From Cylindrotheca closterium (Eukaryota; Bacillariophyta; Bacillariophyceae; Bacillariales; Bacillariaceae), in contig CAKOGP040000113.1 of the NCBI GenBank assembly GCA_933822405.4, positions 535,873 through 599,872 of the forward strand: 64,000 nt of DNA. Reading direction: 5' to 3'. Below are positions 52,913 to 64,000 of this stretch, in pieces. Under the pieces are notes generated by a model. The model was not told the DNA's origin, did no database searches, and was given only the letters and a program-made list of their open reading frames with translations. The position numbers and the translations under genes are program-made. Every line of letters starts with the position of its first letter. Within the stretch, counting starts at the first letter, position 1.

Positions 52913-53181
52913 TATGTGAATTTAATAATATACAAGTGTATGCTGAAGTAGTAAAGATAGGTACGGTATATTCTAGCAAGGATGACCACGGATAGAAGTA
53001 TTGTCGGTCTGAAACAGAATGAATGGAATGAGAGTGGAGAAATCGGAAGTGTGCGTGACACTTCTATTTTTCAAATCGTGATATTTTGAAATTCGGGAAT
53101 GGACTAGTCAAACCAGTCGAAGATATTTTGCTTGCCTCTTCATCGCTTTCTTTTATGTTACACTTTAATATATATCAATAT

Positions 53182-53568
53182 CTAACTGCTATTAATACTC
53201 TCTTCTACTTTTCGCTTTGGTTGTTTCTTGGATAACTCCACTGGTACTTGATCAATCTTGGCCGCCAATATGAAATCATTTTCACTCAATCCCCCAATGG
53301 AATGGGTCCATATTTCAATGGCGACATATTGATAGCCTTCCAAATGGAAATCTAGTATTTGTAGCACAACGAGTATGGTTGTGTGTGATTCAAAAGAAAG
53401 AGATTGGAATAGAGGAAAAAGAAAAAGGGTGAATGAGAGATGATCTTGATGATCGGATGTATGGAAATCAGCTGAAGAGTTTTTGCTTCCTTGTCCTTTC
53501 CATGGACGTCAATTGGCAAAACTCCCCCTCGTGACATGGCCTCATGCTTCATTTTTTCCACATTTCCA

Positions 53569-53599
<31 letters not shown>

Positions 53600-53979
53600 T
53601 AATAATCGCCAGTCTCACTGCCATCCAAAATCATGAGACAAGTCGTATTGTATCTTGTTTTCTTCTGCTTACCTGGATGATGACCTTCTTCTTCGGCAAT
53701 ATCTCCCACTTGCTGCAAAAAGGCCATTCCCACTTTGAAATTTCGAACCTTCCAATCCTTTCGAATTCGTTGGTCATTGTGCGTCAAATACCATCCTTCT
53801 TGGAGTTCGGCCAGTTGGGCCTTGGTGGTTGCAATATCCAAGGCTGCCACTTGGCCAGAGCAGGGACCACATTTCTTTTGGGACAAGGCATCACGTGAGC
53901 ACACTTGCATACTATAAGCGTTGTTCAGAAAGGTTGTAACGACTAGTAGCAGAAAGAGAAAGATGCGATATGGTTGCAT
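53182..53979 (-). CDS. Pterin-4a-carbinolamine dehydratase (PCD/DCoH)
   Basis: Two exons, complement(join(53182..53351, 53673..53979)), 158 aa. The 321-bp intron interrupts the diagnostic motif: exon 1 ends EEEGHHP and exon 2 begins at the Asp, giving [11 protein letters not shown], then [22 protein letters not shown], the signature of the family. The enzyme dehydrates 4a-hydroxytetrahydropterin in pterin recycling. The two His of HHPD and the later His of WTH are the catalytic residues, all present. The N-terminus has a signal peptide ([13 protein letters not shown]) followed by a Cys-rich segment, so it is not cytosolic; plastid or ER lumen are options. Intron length is unusual for this window, partly due to a CAA/CAG microsatellite. 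Confidence 0.93.
53566..53608. repeat. CAA/CAG trinucleotide microsatellite in PCD intron
   Basis: A run of CAACAG, CAA and AATAAT triplets on the plus strand, which is GTT/CTG/ATT on the transcribed strand. It lies inside the 321-bp intron of the dehydratase gene, near its 5' side, and accounts for part of the intron's length. Confidence 0.8.
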
Positions 53980-54211
53980 GAAAGGGAAAGTGGTGAGAGG
54001 GCGGATGAAGTTCGTTCAAAGTGCACACATCATCCAAAGGTGAAAAAGGCCTGTTTATGTACTTCCTTCACGTAGGATGCAACGGTTCGAAAACAAGACT
54101 CTGGCGTTGTGTTTTTGATATATTGAAAGTACAGTTCTGCAATCAATCGGAACTGAAAAGAACTCTTTCAATTGCTCTGTTCCATTGCCACGAGTTGATC
54201 ACACGACAACC

Positions 54212-56510
54212 ATGATGATGGTTGATAATAATACGAGTACATCTTCCAGCAATAAAATGAGTGGCTACATCAGTAGCAGCAGTAGTGCGGAAAGCACGAC
54301 ATTGTCCAAATCACAACGAACGCAAACCCTTCGACAGAGCATACAAATGGACCCCAAACGGCACAAGTTTCACAATCAAGCGGCAGTCGTTCTGACCATA
54401 GTGTCATTGACCTTGCTCGTGACCCTTTCCTTTGTCTTTGGAACGGATGAAATTGCAGACGCTCAAACAAAAGCACGCTTCTTGGAAGACAATGATGAAC
54501 CCTCTGATTTCTCGGAGTATTCCTGTCGGTACATTTACGAACAAGTGCCGAATGCTGGATATGCCCAGTGTCGATTTGCCTCGACTTGTAATAACGGCAG
54601 TGGAATCTGGGGATACTGGGTCTTTTGCTCGGACAAGTATTCGGTCCGTGATTTGTTTCTAATGATTTCTCCCTTGGTGGTACTCTGGTTGGTCTTGCTC
54701 TTTCGATTGTTGGGATCCACGGCCGAAGATTACTTTTCGCCCTCCTTGGAAATGTTTTCGGTCCGTTTGGGTTTGCCTCCTCGATTTGCCGGAGTATCGC
54801 TTTTGGCGCTTGGCAATGGAGCTGCCGATGTGTCGGCGACCATGTCGGCCATTATGGGCGACGAAGAAAATGGATACAAACTGAGTTTGGGGGCACTGTC
54901 GGGAGCAGCCATGCTTGTCGGTGGTGTCATTGCCGGAATAGTCGTCATTGTGGCTGGTGGTGTCCCATGCCGAGGTGCATTGGTCCGAGATGTGACGGCC
55001 TTGATGATTACCGTTGGTGTGGTCTGGTACACTCTGGCACAAGGAGAAGTTGGACCCAGTTCCTATGCCTTATTTTTGAGTCTGTATGGTATCTTTGTCA
55101 CCATTGTCTTGGTGGCCGATGTCTATCATCGAACCATTGTCTTGCCACGACAGCTTGCGGCCAGTGGGCAAGGACCAACGGCAGGAGATGAGGCAAGACC
55201 CTCCTTGTGGTCTCGGTTTGTCACTTCCTTTAGCAATTATGACAATATCATTGCACCCTGTGGTCGTGATACTACCATTTCCGATCCAGTCATTGAGACA
55301 GTCGATGATCCTCTGCAACAAACCATGATTATTGATGAAACAAACCAGCAAGTGGATGGCTTGATGCGCCAACCCACTTTGGAGGACCAAGAGACCCCCG
55401 TCAACTTGTTGGGACAACACGGTATTCTGCACGGTGATGGACGTGCCCTGACCACCCAAGAAGCAGACGATACGGCTGGAGACTATGCGCTGGTGGAAGA
55501 GCAAATGGATCAATTTTGTTCGGCAGGAGGACCGCAGTCCGAAATTAGTGCTTCCAGTTGGCGTGGAGCCTGGGGGGATGGCAAGATGGAGCTGTATCAA
55601 CACTTTGGTTTGGTATGGGACGATATTTTCCACAATGAAGAATTGGGCATGGCAAGCAAAGCCATTATGATTACCGAATGGCCCTTTACTGTGGCACGAA
55701 AAATGACGATTGCGATCCCATGTGATGGATACTACAATCGGGCTTTGATTGCTCTTTCGATTGTCTTGTCGCCCTATTGGTTTGCCTACTATGTCTGGTC
55801 GGGTCACGAAGTGAACTTGTTTGCCAAGAATTCGATCCTCTACTTTGGTATTATTTGTCTTTTGACTCTGTTTGCGGGGGCATCTGTACTCAGGTATGCT
55901 CCTGGTGGAGAAGGACGCATGGCAATGGTAAGCTGACGACACTTGTAACGAGACGTTACCTTTCCGCACGTGATGATTGCTAATATTTTATTGTTTCATG
56001 TCACAGTTTGTTGCGACTCCCATTGCCTTGTACGGATTTGTCATTGCCGCTACTTGGGTGGACTTTATTGCCGACCACTTGGTGGACGTTCTCAACTTTG
56101 TGGGCATTGTCTTGAAGATTCCTGGATCCATCATGGGGTTAACTATTTTGGCTTGGGGCAATTCCATGGCCGACTTGAGTGCCAACATTACCATGGCGAG
56201 AAAGGGTTTGGCCAACATGGCCATGACGGCTTGTTTTGCGGGTCCCATTTTTAACATTCTAGTGGGTCTTGGTTTGGGATTCTCGGGATTGGCGGCACAA
56301 ACGGGCAAGACTACCAGTATTGTCTCCATTTCCACTTCGGTCATGACTGGCTTTATTTTCATCTTTTTGAATTGTATCACCATTTTGGTGGTGGGTATTG
56401 GATTTGGCAAGGGTCGCATCAATACCTACTATGGATACATAGCGGTGGGTTTGTACGCTATCTATCTGGGCACTTCCATTACCCTACATTACACCACTCA
56501 TTTAGACTGA
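54212..56510 (+). CDS. Cation/calcium exchanger, NCLX/CCX (SLC8B-like) family
   Basis: Two exons, join(54212..55927, 56007..56510), 739 aa; the 79-bp intron is phase 0. The start is the first ATG of a Met triplet; the frame opens at a TTG at 54185. A TM anchor (VVLTIVSLTLLVTLSFVFG) lies at about 62-80. Alpha repeat 1 includes PPRFAGVSLLALGNGAADVSATMSA and alpha repeat 2 IPGSIMGLTILAWGNSMADLSANI, the duplicated GNG/GNS-x-x-D cores where acidic residues bind Ca and Na. The central cytosolic loop (~190 residues, about 325-515) is Gln/Asp-rich. NCLX-type proteins exchange Na or Li for Ca in mitochondria or other membranes. The GNGA-D core fits CCX/NCLX, not K-dependent NCKX. Confidence 0.9.
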
Positions 56511-57398
56511 GGAGATGGATTGGAAGAAACTAGATACAAGGCGAATTGCTAGCAGTTTTATAACACCGTACTGGTCTTTTTATTTTAATTTTATTTTACA
56601 ATGTTTGGTCCAGACCTACTGCACCGTACTAGTGCTTCCGCTACGGCATGGATCCTCTAGAGGTACGTGTACCAGGTACAGGCGGTTGGGCTACATAGTA
56701 GACTCTCAAACGTGAATGGGAAAAAATAGTTACGAAACAAACCTTGAAGAAACTATGCCCAAGCGCGATTTCGTTTCAATGCCTCCAGTAGTGGGTAGTG
56801 GTACCTGGTACTGCCATCGGGTAAGAGCACTGTAGAGTAACGCGTATTTAGTATTAATAATAGTAAAAGGCGAAAAATAATCACAAATTTTGGAGAAAAT
56901 GGCCCCAGCGAGTGCGCTTGTGGGAGGCTGAGAAATCTCGGTTTTACTGTATGCAGTGAGTGTCATTGGTACCATATATGTACCGGTAGTGTGGGAGGGG
57001 TGAGGGTTTTGTGGTTTCGCTTTGAGGAACGTTGAGAAATAGCGGTGGGTTTCGTGGTTTTTGAAGGTTGATGTTGCTCGCGGAACGCCACTTGTCTTAT
57101 CGGTACAATATGTATGTGCTTTCCCCCCTCAGGTTTTCGATAGCTTTTTGGTTCTCAACGAATGACCCGGTTTTGGAGTTTCCAAAACTTTGTATTGTTA
57201 CAAAAACCTCCCTTCGCAAACGGTTGCACTACCATGACCAACTTGTCCGGATTTATTTATTGAAACTTGAGTAGGAACGCATTTCTTGAGGCAATTCGGG
57301 GTAATTAATAAAAGCGGAGACGAAAGGCGCGTGGCAGTGCAGATTTGAGGTCCATTTTTCTTCTCCATAAAATTTGCAACTCGACCCAAGCCGTCACC
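56511..57398. other. Intergenic spacer upstream of cyclase D
   Basis: An 888-bp spacer without a supported gene. It is rich in GTAC palindromes (56661-56680, 56798-56813, about 56968-56985). The 16-mer GTGGTACCTGGTACTG at 56798 recurs at 63814, at the far end of the cyclase D-COG4 interval. Confidence 0.5.
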
Positions 57399-60300
57399 AT
57401 GACATCGGACTCCAGCTCGAGTGGATCTTGCAAAGATGACACTAGATCAAGTGCTCATAGTACATCCAGGGTTTCGGAATACGAGCTGTCCTCAAGAGGC
57501 GAAGATGATTCTCGTCAAACCAAAGATATGGGCCTGCCCGATGTGGCAATAAGAGAACAGAAGGCAGTTGGCATTCTCAAAGGTCTTGTCTGTTTTATGC
57601 TTATTGTCACTGTGGCTGCCGTCGGGACTGGAGTGTACTTGTTCGCAGAAAAAGATGAACAGAACATTTTTGAAAGTACAGTGAGTCATGGCTTTCGCAT
57701 CTGACCGATCCTGTATCTTCCTTTGTTATTCCACCAACTCTCACCACCTTTCGTTACCTGCGTTTTATTTCCATAGTTCCGCGGTACATCTTCCGAATTG
57801 CTTACGGTGGCCCTTGAAAGAGCAGATAGAGTGTTCGAAGTGGTAGACAATTTGGCGATTACTGCTACATCTGCTGCTGCTGCCAATCAAAACACCAGTT
57901 GGCCGTTCACCATCATCCCTGATTGGGCAGCAAAGGCAGAAAACCTTGAGAAGCTAGTTGGAATCGACGATCCTATCATCACTGTCATTCATGTCGTGGA
58001 AGATGCCCAAAGAGAAAAGTGGACCGAGTTTATGGGTGCACAGTTGCCACTACTTTTTGCTGATGCCGAGAAACGCGGAAACCTCGAAAAGTCGACCCAA
58101 GAGATGCTGGAGCGTACAATGCCGTTCCCTCATTACTATGGCAACTTGACCACCGACAAGATCGAGGAGATCGTTGTACCAGCTTCTGGAGAACGACCTT
58201 CTTTGATTGCCGCAGAGATGACTCCATATGAACTCAACCCTATTGGGTTAACGTATATCAACTACGACCTTCAGCGACAAGATGAAATGAGAAACTTGTT
58301 TTCAATTGTGAATGCCACAAGACGTCCAGCAATCAGCTTGGTTGAAATTGTTGATCCGTCCGGTGGCGATGTTGTTGTCGAATCACAAATCATGCAGTAA
58401 GTTTGTTGGAATTTGGATCTTCCGACTACACCGAACTTGTACCTCACTGTGCTTTCCAACCAGGCCGATTTACGAGACTAATGAACCCAATGCTAATGAA
58501 GGCAAAGTCGTTGGAATTTCCTTTGTGATGATTCGTTGGACACAATTTATCGAGAGTCTTCTTCTTATCAACGATTATTCTGATATCTACCTCGTTCTCG
58601 AAAGCAGTTGCCGTTCCGGAACAGAAGCGGATGCAAATGACATGACATTCAGAATTGATGGAGATGGCAATGTCGAAAAATTGCCAAATGGCCAGACTCA
58701 TGATTCGGGATACAACTATTTGAAACAATCACGGGATCTCGTTGATCTTGGCATCGACCCCTCCAAGATCCCAGATGGACTTTGTGTGCCTAAGGTATGA
58801 TTAAGAATGATTGTGTACCATTACAGTTGTGTTGAAGGCTTATTCCATCTAACAAATCCCTTCGGGTTCTCCAGTTGACATTGAATGTATACCCTTCGGC
58901 AGAGTTGGAAGAACGTTTCCAGACATCGAAATCACTTTTTGCGACACTGGCTGTCGTGGTGATCTTTGTCATTACAAGTCTTACCTTCCTCTTGTATGAT
59001 TACTGCGTCGGCCAGCGGCAGAGAAAAGTAATGGAACGGATTCAAGCACAAGAAAACATTGTATCCAATGTGTTCCCGTCTGCCATTCGCGATCGATTGT
59101 ATGCTCAAGATAGACAGACCAAGAATAAGGATGAGATTGGAGGAGCTGCGCCTTTGGCTGATCTTTTCCCTTCGACGACTGTTATTTTTGCTGATATCGT
59201 CGGTTTTACAGCATGGGCGTCCGCTCGTGAACCTGACCAAGTGTTCATTTTGCTTGAGAGCCTTTATTCTCAATTTGACAAGATTGCCTATCAACAGAAT
59301 GTCTTCAAAGTTGAGACCGTAGGCGATTGCTACGTAGCAGTTGCCGGTTTACCGGAGCCCAATGAAGCACACGCTGGTGAGTGGCATGAATGCTGGGATT
59401 GTCGAACCCATCCCTCCATCGTCTCTGTCTTTTTTGAACCAATCCAATTGGCACTCACAACTCTTGTTTTTATAAAATAGTGGCAGCATGCAAGTTCGCT
59501 CGTCATTGCGTAGTCAAGATGAATGAGATGACAGCAAAATTGGAGGTTACCCTCGGTCCCGATACTGCCGACTTGCAATTGAGGGTCGGAATCCATAGGT
59601 AAGTTGGTTCTTGCCACGTGACTCTTTTGCATTTTCCAGAGCTCATTCCAATGCAATTCGTTCACAAACAGTGGCCAAGTTACAGCTGGTGTATTGAGAG
59701 GTGAACGCAGCCGCTTTCAGCTATTTGGTGACACTATGAACACAGCCGCTCGAATGGAGAGCAGTGGGGAACCGAACAAGATCCAGCTATCCCAGACGAC
59801 AGCAGACTTGCTGACTGGTGGACTGAAACAATTGATCATGCCGAGAAGCAAGAAGGTAGCCGTGAAAGGGAAAGGCGAAATGCAAACATACTGGCTGAAC
59901 TTCGGGAAGGCCAAAAAATCGAAGAGCATAGGAGCAGGGCAGACACTTCGCATGTTGGACGAGACCGTTGCCACTGATAGTAGCAACTCCATTCATACAG
60001 AAGACGATTCATTTGATGTCGGCACGGGTGAGATGACAAAGCAAGACCGCCTTGTGGAATGGAATGTCGAGGTACTTGGAACACTTCTTCAGCAGATCAT
60101 TGCCTCTCGAAGCTCGAAATCTAGAAGTCCACTTGCAGCGAACGAGCTTGCTGAACAGCCTTCTGGGGCAACTGTACTGGATGAGTTTATCCCAATCATT
60201 CCATTGAAGCGATTCGGTGCCGATGATCTTGCTCGTCGTCGCGATGTCGACTCCGTTGATATTGGTGACAAAGCAAAAAACCAACTTAGAAGCTACCTCA

Positions 60301-61205
60301 CCAACATTGCGATGATGTACCAAGACAACCCGTTCCACAACTTTGAGCATGCCAGTCATGTAACCGCATCGGTCAAGAAGCTGCTTAAACGCATTGTCAA
60401 GGTCGATGAAGGAAACGGATTGCTAGGTGCATCTGAGAATGTGGATCTTGTTGACCTTGCTGGGCACTCCTATGGGATCACTTCTGACCCTTTGACGCAA
60501 TTTGCAGTTGTTTTCTCAGCAGTCATTCATGATGTCGACCACCCGGGGGTTCCCAACTCGCAACTTGTCAAGGAGAACACAAGGAATGCCCAAATCTATA
60601 AGAAATCCATTGCTGAGCAAAACAGCGTTGATCTAGCATGGGAAATGTTGATGGCGAAAGAATATAATGAGCTGAGAGCTTGTATATACAATACTGAGGA
60701 AGATCGAAAGAGATTCCGTCAGCTTGTTGTCAATACGGTCCTTGCAACCGATATTGTTGACAAGGAACTTCAAGCCCTTCGCAAGGCCCGCTGGGAAACG
60801 GCATTCTCTCAGTCAGCAACAGACGAAAGTAGCGTTGAAAGCGATGATCGCAAAGCCACCATCGTCATTGAGCACTTGATTCAAGCTTCCGATGTTTCTC
60901 ACACAATGCAGCATTGGCACATTTATAAGAGTTGGAATGAGAAGTTTTTCATGGAGTGTTACGGAGCGTTCAAGGCTGGTCGAGCTGATGTAGATCCAAG
61001 CATCAATTGGTATAAGGGCGAGGTCGGTTTCTTTGAATTTTACGTCATTCCTCTGGCAAAGAAGTTGGATAACTGTGGTGTGTTTGGGGTTTCATCTCAC
61101 GAGTATCTCAACTATGCGACTGCAAATCGCGATGAATGGGTTCGCGAAGGCGAGAGCATTGTTCAGCAGTTCCTTGAAAAATATGAAGGGAGCAACTCAT
61201 CTTGA
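57399..61205 (+). CDS. Receptor-type guanylate-cyclase-like / cyclic nucleotide phosphodiesterase fusion, copy D
   Basis: Six exons, join(57399..57680, 57777..58396, 58464..58794, 58875..59376, 59481..59598, 59672..61205), 1128 aa. The overall layout matches copies A-C: Ser-rich N-terminus, TM1 (about 67-88), outer domain, TM2 (SLFATLAVVVIFVITSLTFLL), cyclase and C-terminal phosphodiesterase. Cyclase residues are FADIVGF, VETVGDCY (Glu again guanine-type), RFQLFGDTMNTAAR; the phosphodiesterase has FHNFEHASH and HDVDHPG. It is much more divergent from A-C than they are from each other, with the outer domain only faintly alignable. The phosphodiesterase is encoded in one exon, whereas A-C have three introns there; an intron between IHS and GQVTAG is absent from A-C. 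Residues for both activities are intact. Confidence 0.9.
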
Positions 61206-61492
61206 AATCAATCGGGGAAATAGTATATTTCTTGTAAAAAACTGGGGTTATTCTTGAAATAAAGTGGGGTTAGGTACATCAGTAATAATAAATGGCTTTC
61301 AAGTTAAAAAATAACCACATTCGACATCGTGTTGTTGCATCTCATCATGTTACTTTTGTTGTGTACTTCTTTAGTGTTTTTCAAAGCCAAAGCCGTTGAA
61401 TTCGAAACTTGAAACAAAATAAAACACAAGACGTGTCACTGCTGTCACAAGGATACGGTGATTCAGCCCAGCTTTTTGTGGGCTCAAGTAAG

Positions 61493-63751
61493 ATGGCGTC
61501 AGGAAATGTACAACACCAGGAGAATGGTGGTGGCGGTAATTTTCAAGATGATTTCGCTGCTGCATTGATGACTACAGAGGAATTGAGGCAAAAGTTGAAT
61601 ACACCCCAATCACAACAACAAGCACCAAAACCGCTTCGCGCCGAGCAAGTCCTGTCTATTCGCCATCGGATGGAGGATATGATGGGTCAACTATATTCCT
61701 TGAATCCATCAGATGATGTTGAAGCAGATTTACGGAAGCATTGTCATCAAAAGGCTTCTGGCGTTGCGCTTTCAGCGCTGCAGTATGTCATTACGAAAGA
61801 AGAAAAGGACCCCGAAGAAAGTGATACAGAGCTCGAACGAGATTGCCAGGGAGCGATTGCGAGAATAGCAGAACTTAACCTGGTACTGCATCAAGATTCG
61901 AAGGATACTGTCAAATTGATCATCGAAACGTATACATCGTATCAGAGAAAAGTTTTGAGACTAAGGTCGAAACCTTCCATTGCCAGGCTCGTAGCCTTTC
62001 GACAGCAAGAAAGTCCAATTATTGGAGAAGAAGAAGATGATGATGAAGAAAGTGCCAAGACGCAACATGCTCATGTAATTACCACTATTCTCGCCCAAGC
62101 TTCGGCACTGGTACACCCTTTGATCATGTGGAAAAGTGGCTTGCCGGAAGACCTGATAGACTTGAACCTACTGTGTACAGAATCCATAAAAACATTGGAC
62201 GGACAAGCACAAAGTCTTACGCAAACTGTTGCTGGTTGGTGTTTCGAAGATCGAAAAATAGACGAATGGATGACTAAGAGTGCGAATGAAACACAATGCC
62301 TGAACGATACTTCCGAATTGGACACTCTGGTGGATGAATTGGCATTTTGTTGCCAAGTTTTTGCCCGATACATTGAACTCTTAGATAATTCCAGCACAGA
62401 AACCATCATCAAGGATTTGCACCCCGAATGGACGTGGAAATATGCTTCCCTTGAACGGTACCTTACGACGCAACAAACGCTGCTGGCGCTCCAAATGGCC
62501 AAACCGGTCCAGATCGTTCTGGGAACAGCCATCCAAGTTCCTAGTGTTGTTGAAGATGCCCAATTCCTTAGTACTCGTGCTCTGGATCGAGCAGCGTCAA
62601 CACGATCGACTCAGGCGATTGGGACTGTTGCACATTCCATTGCCAACGATGTTTGGTCCAAGGAAATTACCACTGGAGTCTACCACGCATTAGTAGAACA
62701 CAAGGGTTGCTGGGAGGAACCAGCGGTACTCGAGCCTACGAGTCCTACTCGTGCAGCACCAGGTGCACCAAGTAGCAATTCCTTTGCCCAAGCCTTAATG
62801 GGTGCTTTGGACGAAGACTTAAACACAAATGAGCAGTCAATGTCATCACCTCCAAGGTCGAATAGGAACGCGGTTCCACAGCCACCCTCCTCAGGATCCA
62901 TCCTTGGTTCCATATCTAGTTCTTTAGGAGGTGGCGAGAAAATGCAACAGATTCGACTGGATATCTACTTTTGTGCCTTGAATGGAATGCACTCGGCATC
63001 CGTCGCTTGTTCTTCGTTGGTCAGCTTTCTAGATTCCCTCTTGCCTACCGAAGACGATGAGTCGGCAAAACAAGTTTCGCCAATGACCCAATTGGCTCGA
63101 GAAGAGCTCTTTCAATATTCCGGTGACTATCAGCATATGATGCGAGAGCAGGCATCTCGTGTCGTGAATGAGTTTGGCGGATATGTTACGGACGCAGCCG
63201 TCTACAAGGGAAGCCACTATATACCTGTGCTGCGATACTATCTCGAGCGAGAAGATTATGAATTGGCCAACGCGGAGGACCTCCAGAAAGCAGAAGACGA
63301 TGCCCGATTGCACAAGTTCATTGTGGTGCCCTTTGAAGAATCGCGTCTTTTGAAGCAGTTCAACAAGTGCGATGCTGACGTGCTAAAGACCATTTGCGAA
63401 GAAATCGTGATTGTTTTGGTAGATCTATTTCTGGATTGCATCTTTTCACAGACGATAACGAAGCGATTTACCGACTGGGGCTCTTTGCTGCTATCCAAAC
63501 AAGTCCGCACTATTAAAAACTATATTTCCGGGTTGATGGAATCATCAAGCGAACATGCCATACCAACTCTGCCGCAATGGGAGCGCTTGTCTCAAGTAGT
63601 GACCATACTGCAACTTGAAAAGCCATCTGATTGGTCCTACTACCGAGGCAGTTCCACCTTGACTCGTGACGAGGTCGAACGAACGATGCGGCTACGTGTT
63701 GATTTTTCACCAGATGTGATTGCTTCTGTTGTGTCCACCATAAAAAGCTAG
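61493..63751 (+). CDS. COG4: Conserved oligomeric Golgi complex subunit 4 (COG4)
   Basis: Single-exon protein of 752 aa. The frame opens at a TTG at 61409; the first ATG is 61493. COG4 is part of the lobe A of the COG tether that keeps Golgi glycosylation enzymes in place by guiding retrograde vesicles. Recognisable segments are the helical N-terminal region (about 50-190), RYLTTQQTLLALQMAK (about 375), SVVEDAQFLSTRALDRA-STRS (about 400-420), the CALNGMHSAS-ACSSL segment (about 520) and the C-terminal FTDWGSLLLSKQVR with LRVDFSPDVI, which follow COG4 order. An acidic run (EEEDDDEES, about 195) and a Ser/Pro linker (about 460-510) are insertions. It begins 287 bp after the stop of cyclase D, on the same strand. 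Confidence 0.88.
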   Translation: MASGNVQHQENGGGGNFQDDFAAALMTTEELRQKLNTPQSQQQAPKPLRAEQVLSIRHRMEDMMGQLYSLNPSDDVEADLRKHCHQKASGVALSALQYVITKEEKDPEESDTELERDCQGAIARIAELNLVLHQDSKDTVKLIIETYTSYQRKVLRLRSKPSIARLVAFRQQESPIIGEEEDDDEESAKTQHAHVITTILAQASALVHPLIMWKSGLPEDLIDLNLLCTESIKTLDGQAQSLTQTVAGWCFEDRKIDEWMTKSANETQCLNDTSELDTLVDELAFCCQVFARYIELLDNSSTETIIKDLHPEWTWKYASLERYLTTQQTLLALQMAKPVQIVLGTAIQVPSVVEDAQFLSTRALDRAASTRSTQAIGTVAHSIANDVWSKEITTGVYHALVEHKGCWEEPAVLEPTSPTRAAPGAPSSNSFAQALMGALDEDLNTNEQSMSSPPRSNRNAVPQPPSSGSILGSISSSLGGGEKMQQIRLDIYFCALNGMHSASVACSSLVSFLDSLLPTEDDESAKQVSPMTQLAREELFQYSGDYQHMMREQASRVVNEFGGYVTDAAVYKGSHYIPVLRYYLEREDYELANAEDLQKAEDDARLHKFIVVPFEESRLLKQFNKCDADVLKTICEEIVIVLVDLFLDCIFSQTITKRFTDWGSLLLSKQVRTIKNYISGLMESSSEHAIPTLPQWERLSQVVTILQLEKPSDWSYYRGSSTLTRDEVERTMRLRVDFSPDVIASVVSTIKS

Positions 63752-64000
63752 TGTAATAGTGTTAATTAACGATTAAAATGGTAAAACAGCAAGCACGGCA
63801 CGATTGACTATATGTGGTACCTGGTACTGGAAGCTGAAATGTCTCTCACATAAGATTTACTGCAACGTTATAATTGGCGTACGATGAGAGAAATTCCTTC
63901 TTTATATTTTATGTTTGTGTTAATGTGGCAGAGCGCTGTCTGCGTTCTTTGGTGTGATGGAAGTTTCCCTGCTATGTTGTGGAGATTTGAATTGGTGAAT
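63752..64000. other. Right edge, no gene seen
   Basis: The last 249 bp follow COG4 and contain a GTAC-rich word at 63814-63829; the next gene is not visible. Confidence 0.5.

Overview
The window is nuclear DNA of a photosynthetic stramenopile, most likely a pennate diatom. The evidence is short GT-AG introns (mostly 58-100 bp), the standard genetic code, closely packed genes on both strands, presequences with a signal peptide followed by a phenylalanine (plastid type), and single-chain class III nucleotide cyclase-phosphodiesterase genes of the sort diatoms carry in families. The species cannot be named from the sequence alone. I found 27 intact protein genes, one gene cut by the left edge, one decayed gene, and one non-autonomous DNA transposon. 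I found no rRNA, tRNA or CRISPR array. Exon joins were worked out by hand from splice sites, reading phase and family motifs, and every joined coding length is a multiple of three.

Region 1 (1-15.1 kb) holds housekeeping and meiotic genes: the end of a LigB-like dioxygenase, an S28 serine peptidase, a histidine phosphatase, a small unknown protein, a MER3/HFM1 meiotic helicase (3 exons, 1740 aa) and VPS15/PIK3R4 (3 exons, 1620 aa).

Region 2 (15.4-40.3 kb) is the dynamic part. Three close copies (A on minus, B and C on plus) of a membrane receptor-like protein that joins a guanylate-cyclase-type catalytic domain to a cyclic-nucleotide phosphodiesterase surround a DUF1349 pair, a kinesin and a LanC-like gene. 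B and C are each followed by a homocysteine S-methyltransferase. B and C are almost identical from position 27876/34566 onward but clearly diverged upstream of it, so their sensor halves differ while their catalytic halves are homogenised. Copy A, in inverted orientation, shares conversion-like tracts with them, including an identical intron. A 1368-bp element with terminal inverted repeats sits between cyclase C and its methyltransferase, flanked by a CAG duplication; the matching empty site survives in the B unit. A DUF1349 relic upstream of cyclase C mirrors the intact DUF1349 gene upstream of cyclase A and points to an ancestral DUF1349-cyclase unit.

Region 3 (40.8-57 kb) holds a membrane-anchored esterase and its adjacent paralogue without catalytic Ser and His, a plastid fibrillin, a plastid aspartate aminotransferase, several membrane proteins including a CREST-superfamily candidate, an NmrA-like reductase, a pterin-4a-carbinolamine dehydratase and an NCLX-type cation/calcium exchanger.

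Region 4 (57.4-64 kb) holds a fourth, more distant cyclase-phosphodiesterase (D, with different intron positions) and COG4, a Golgi tethering subunit.
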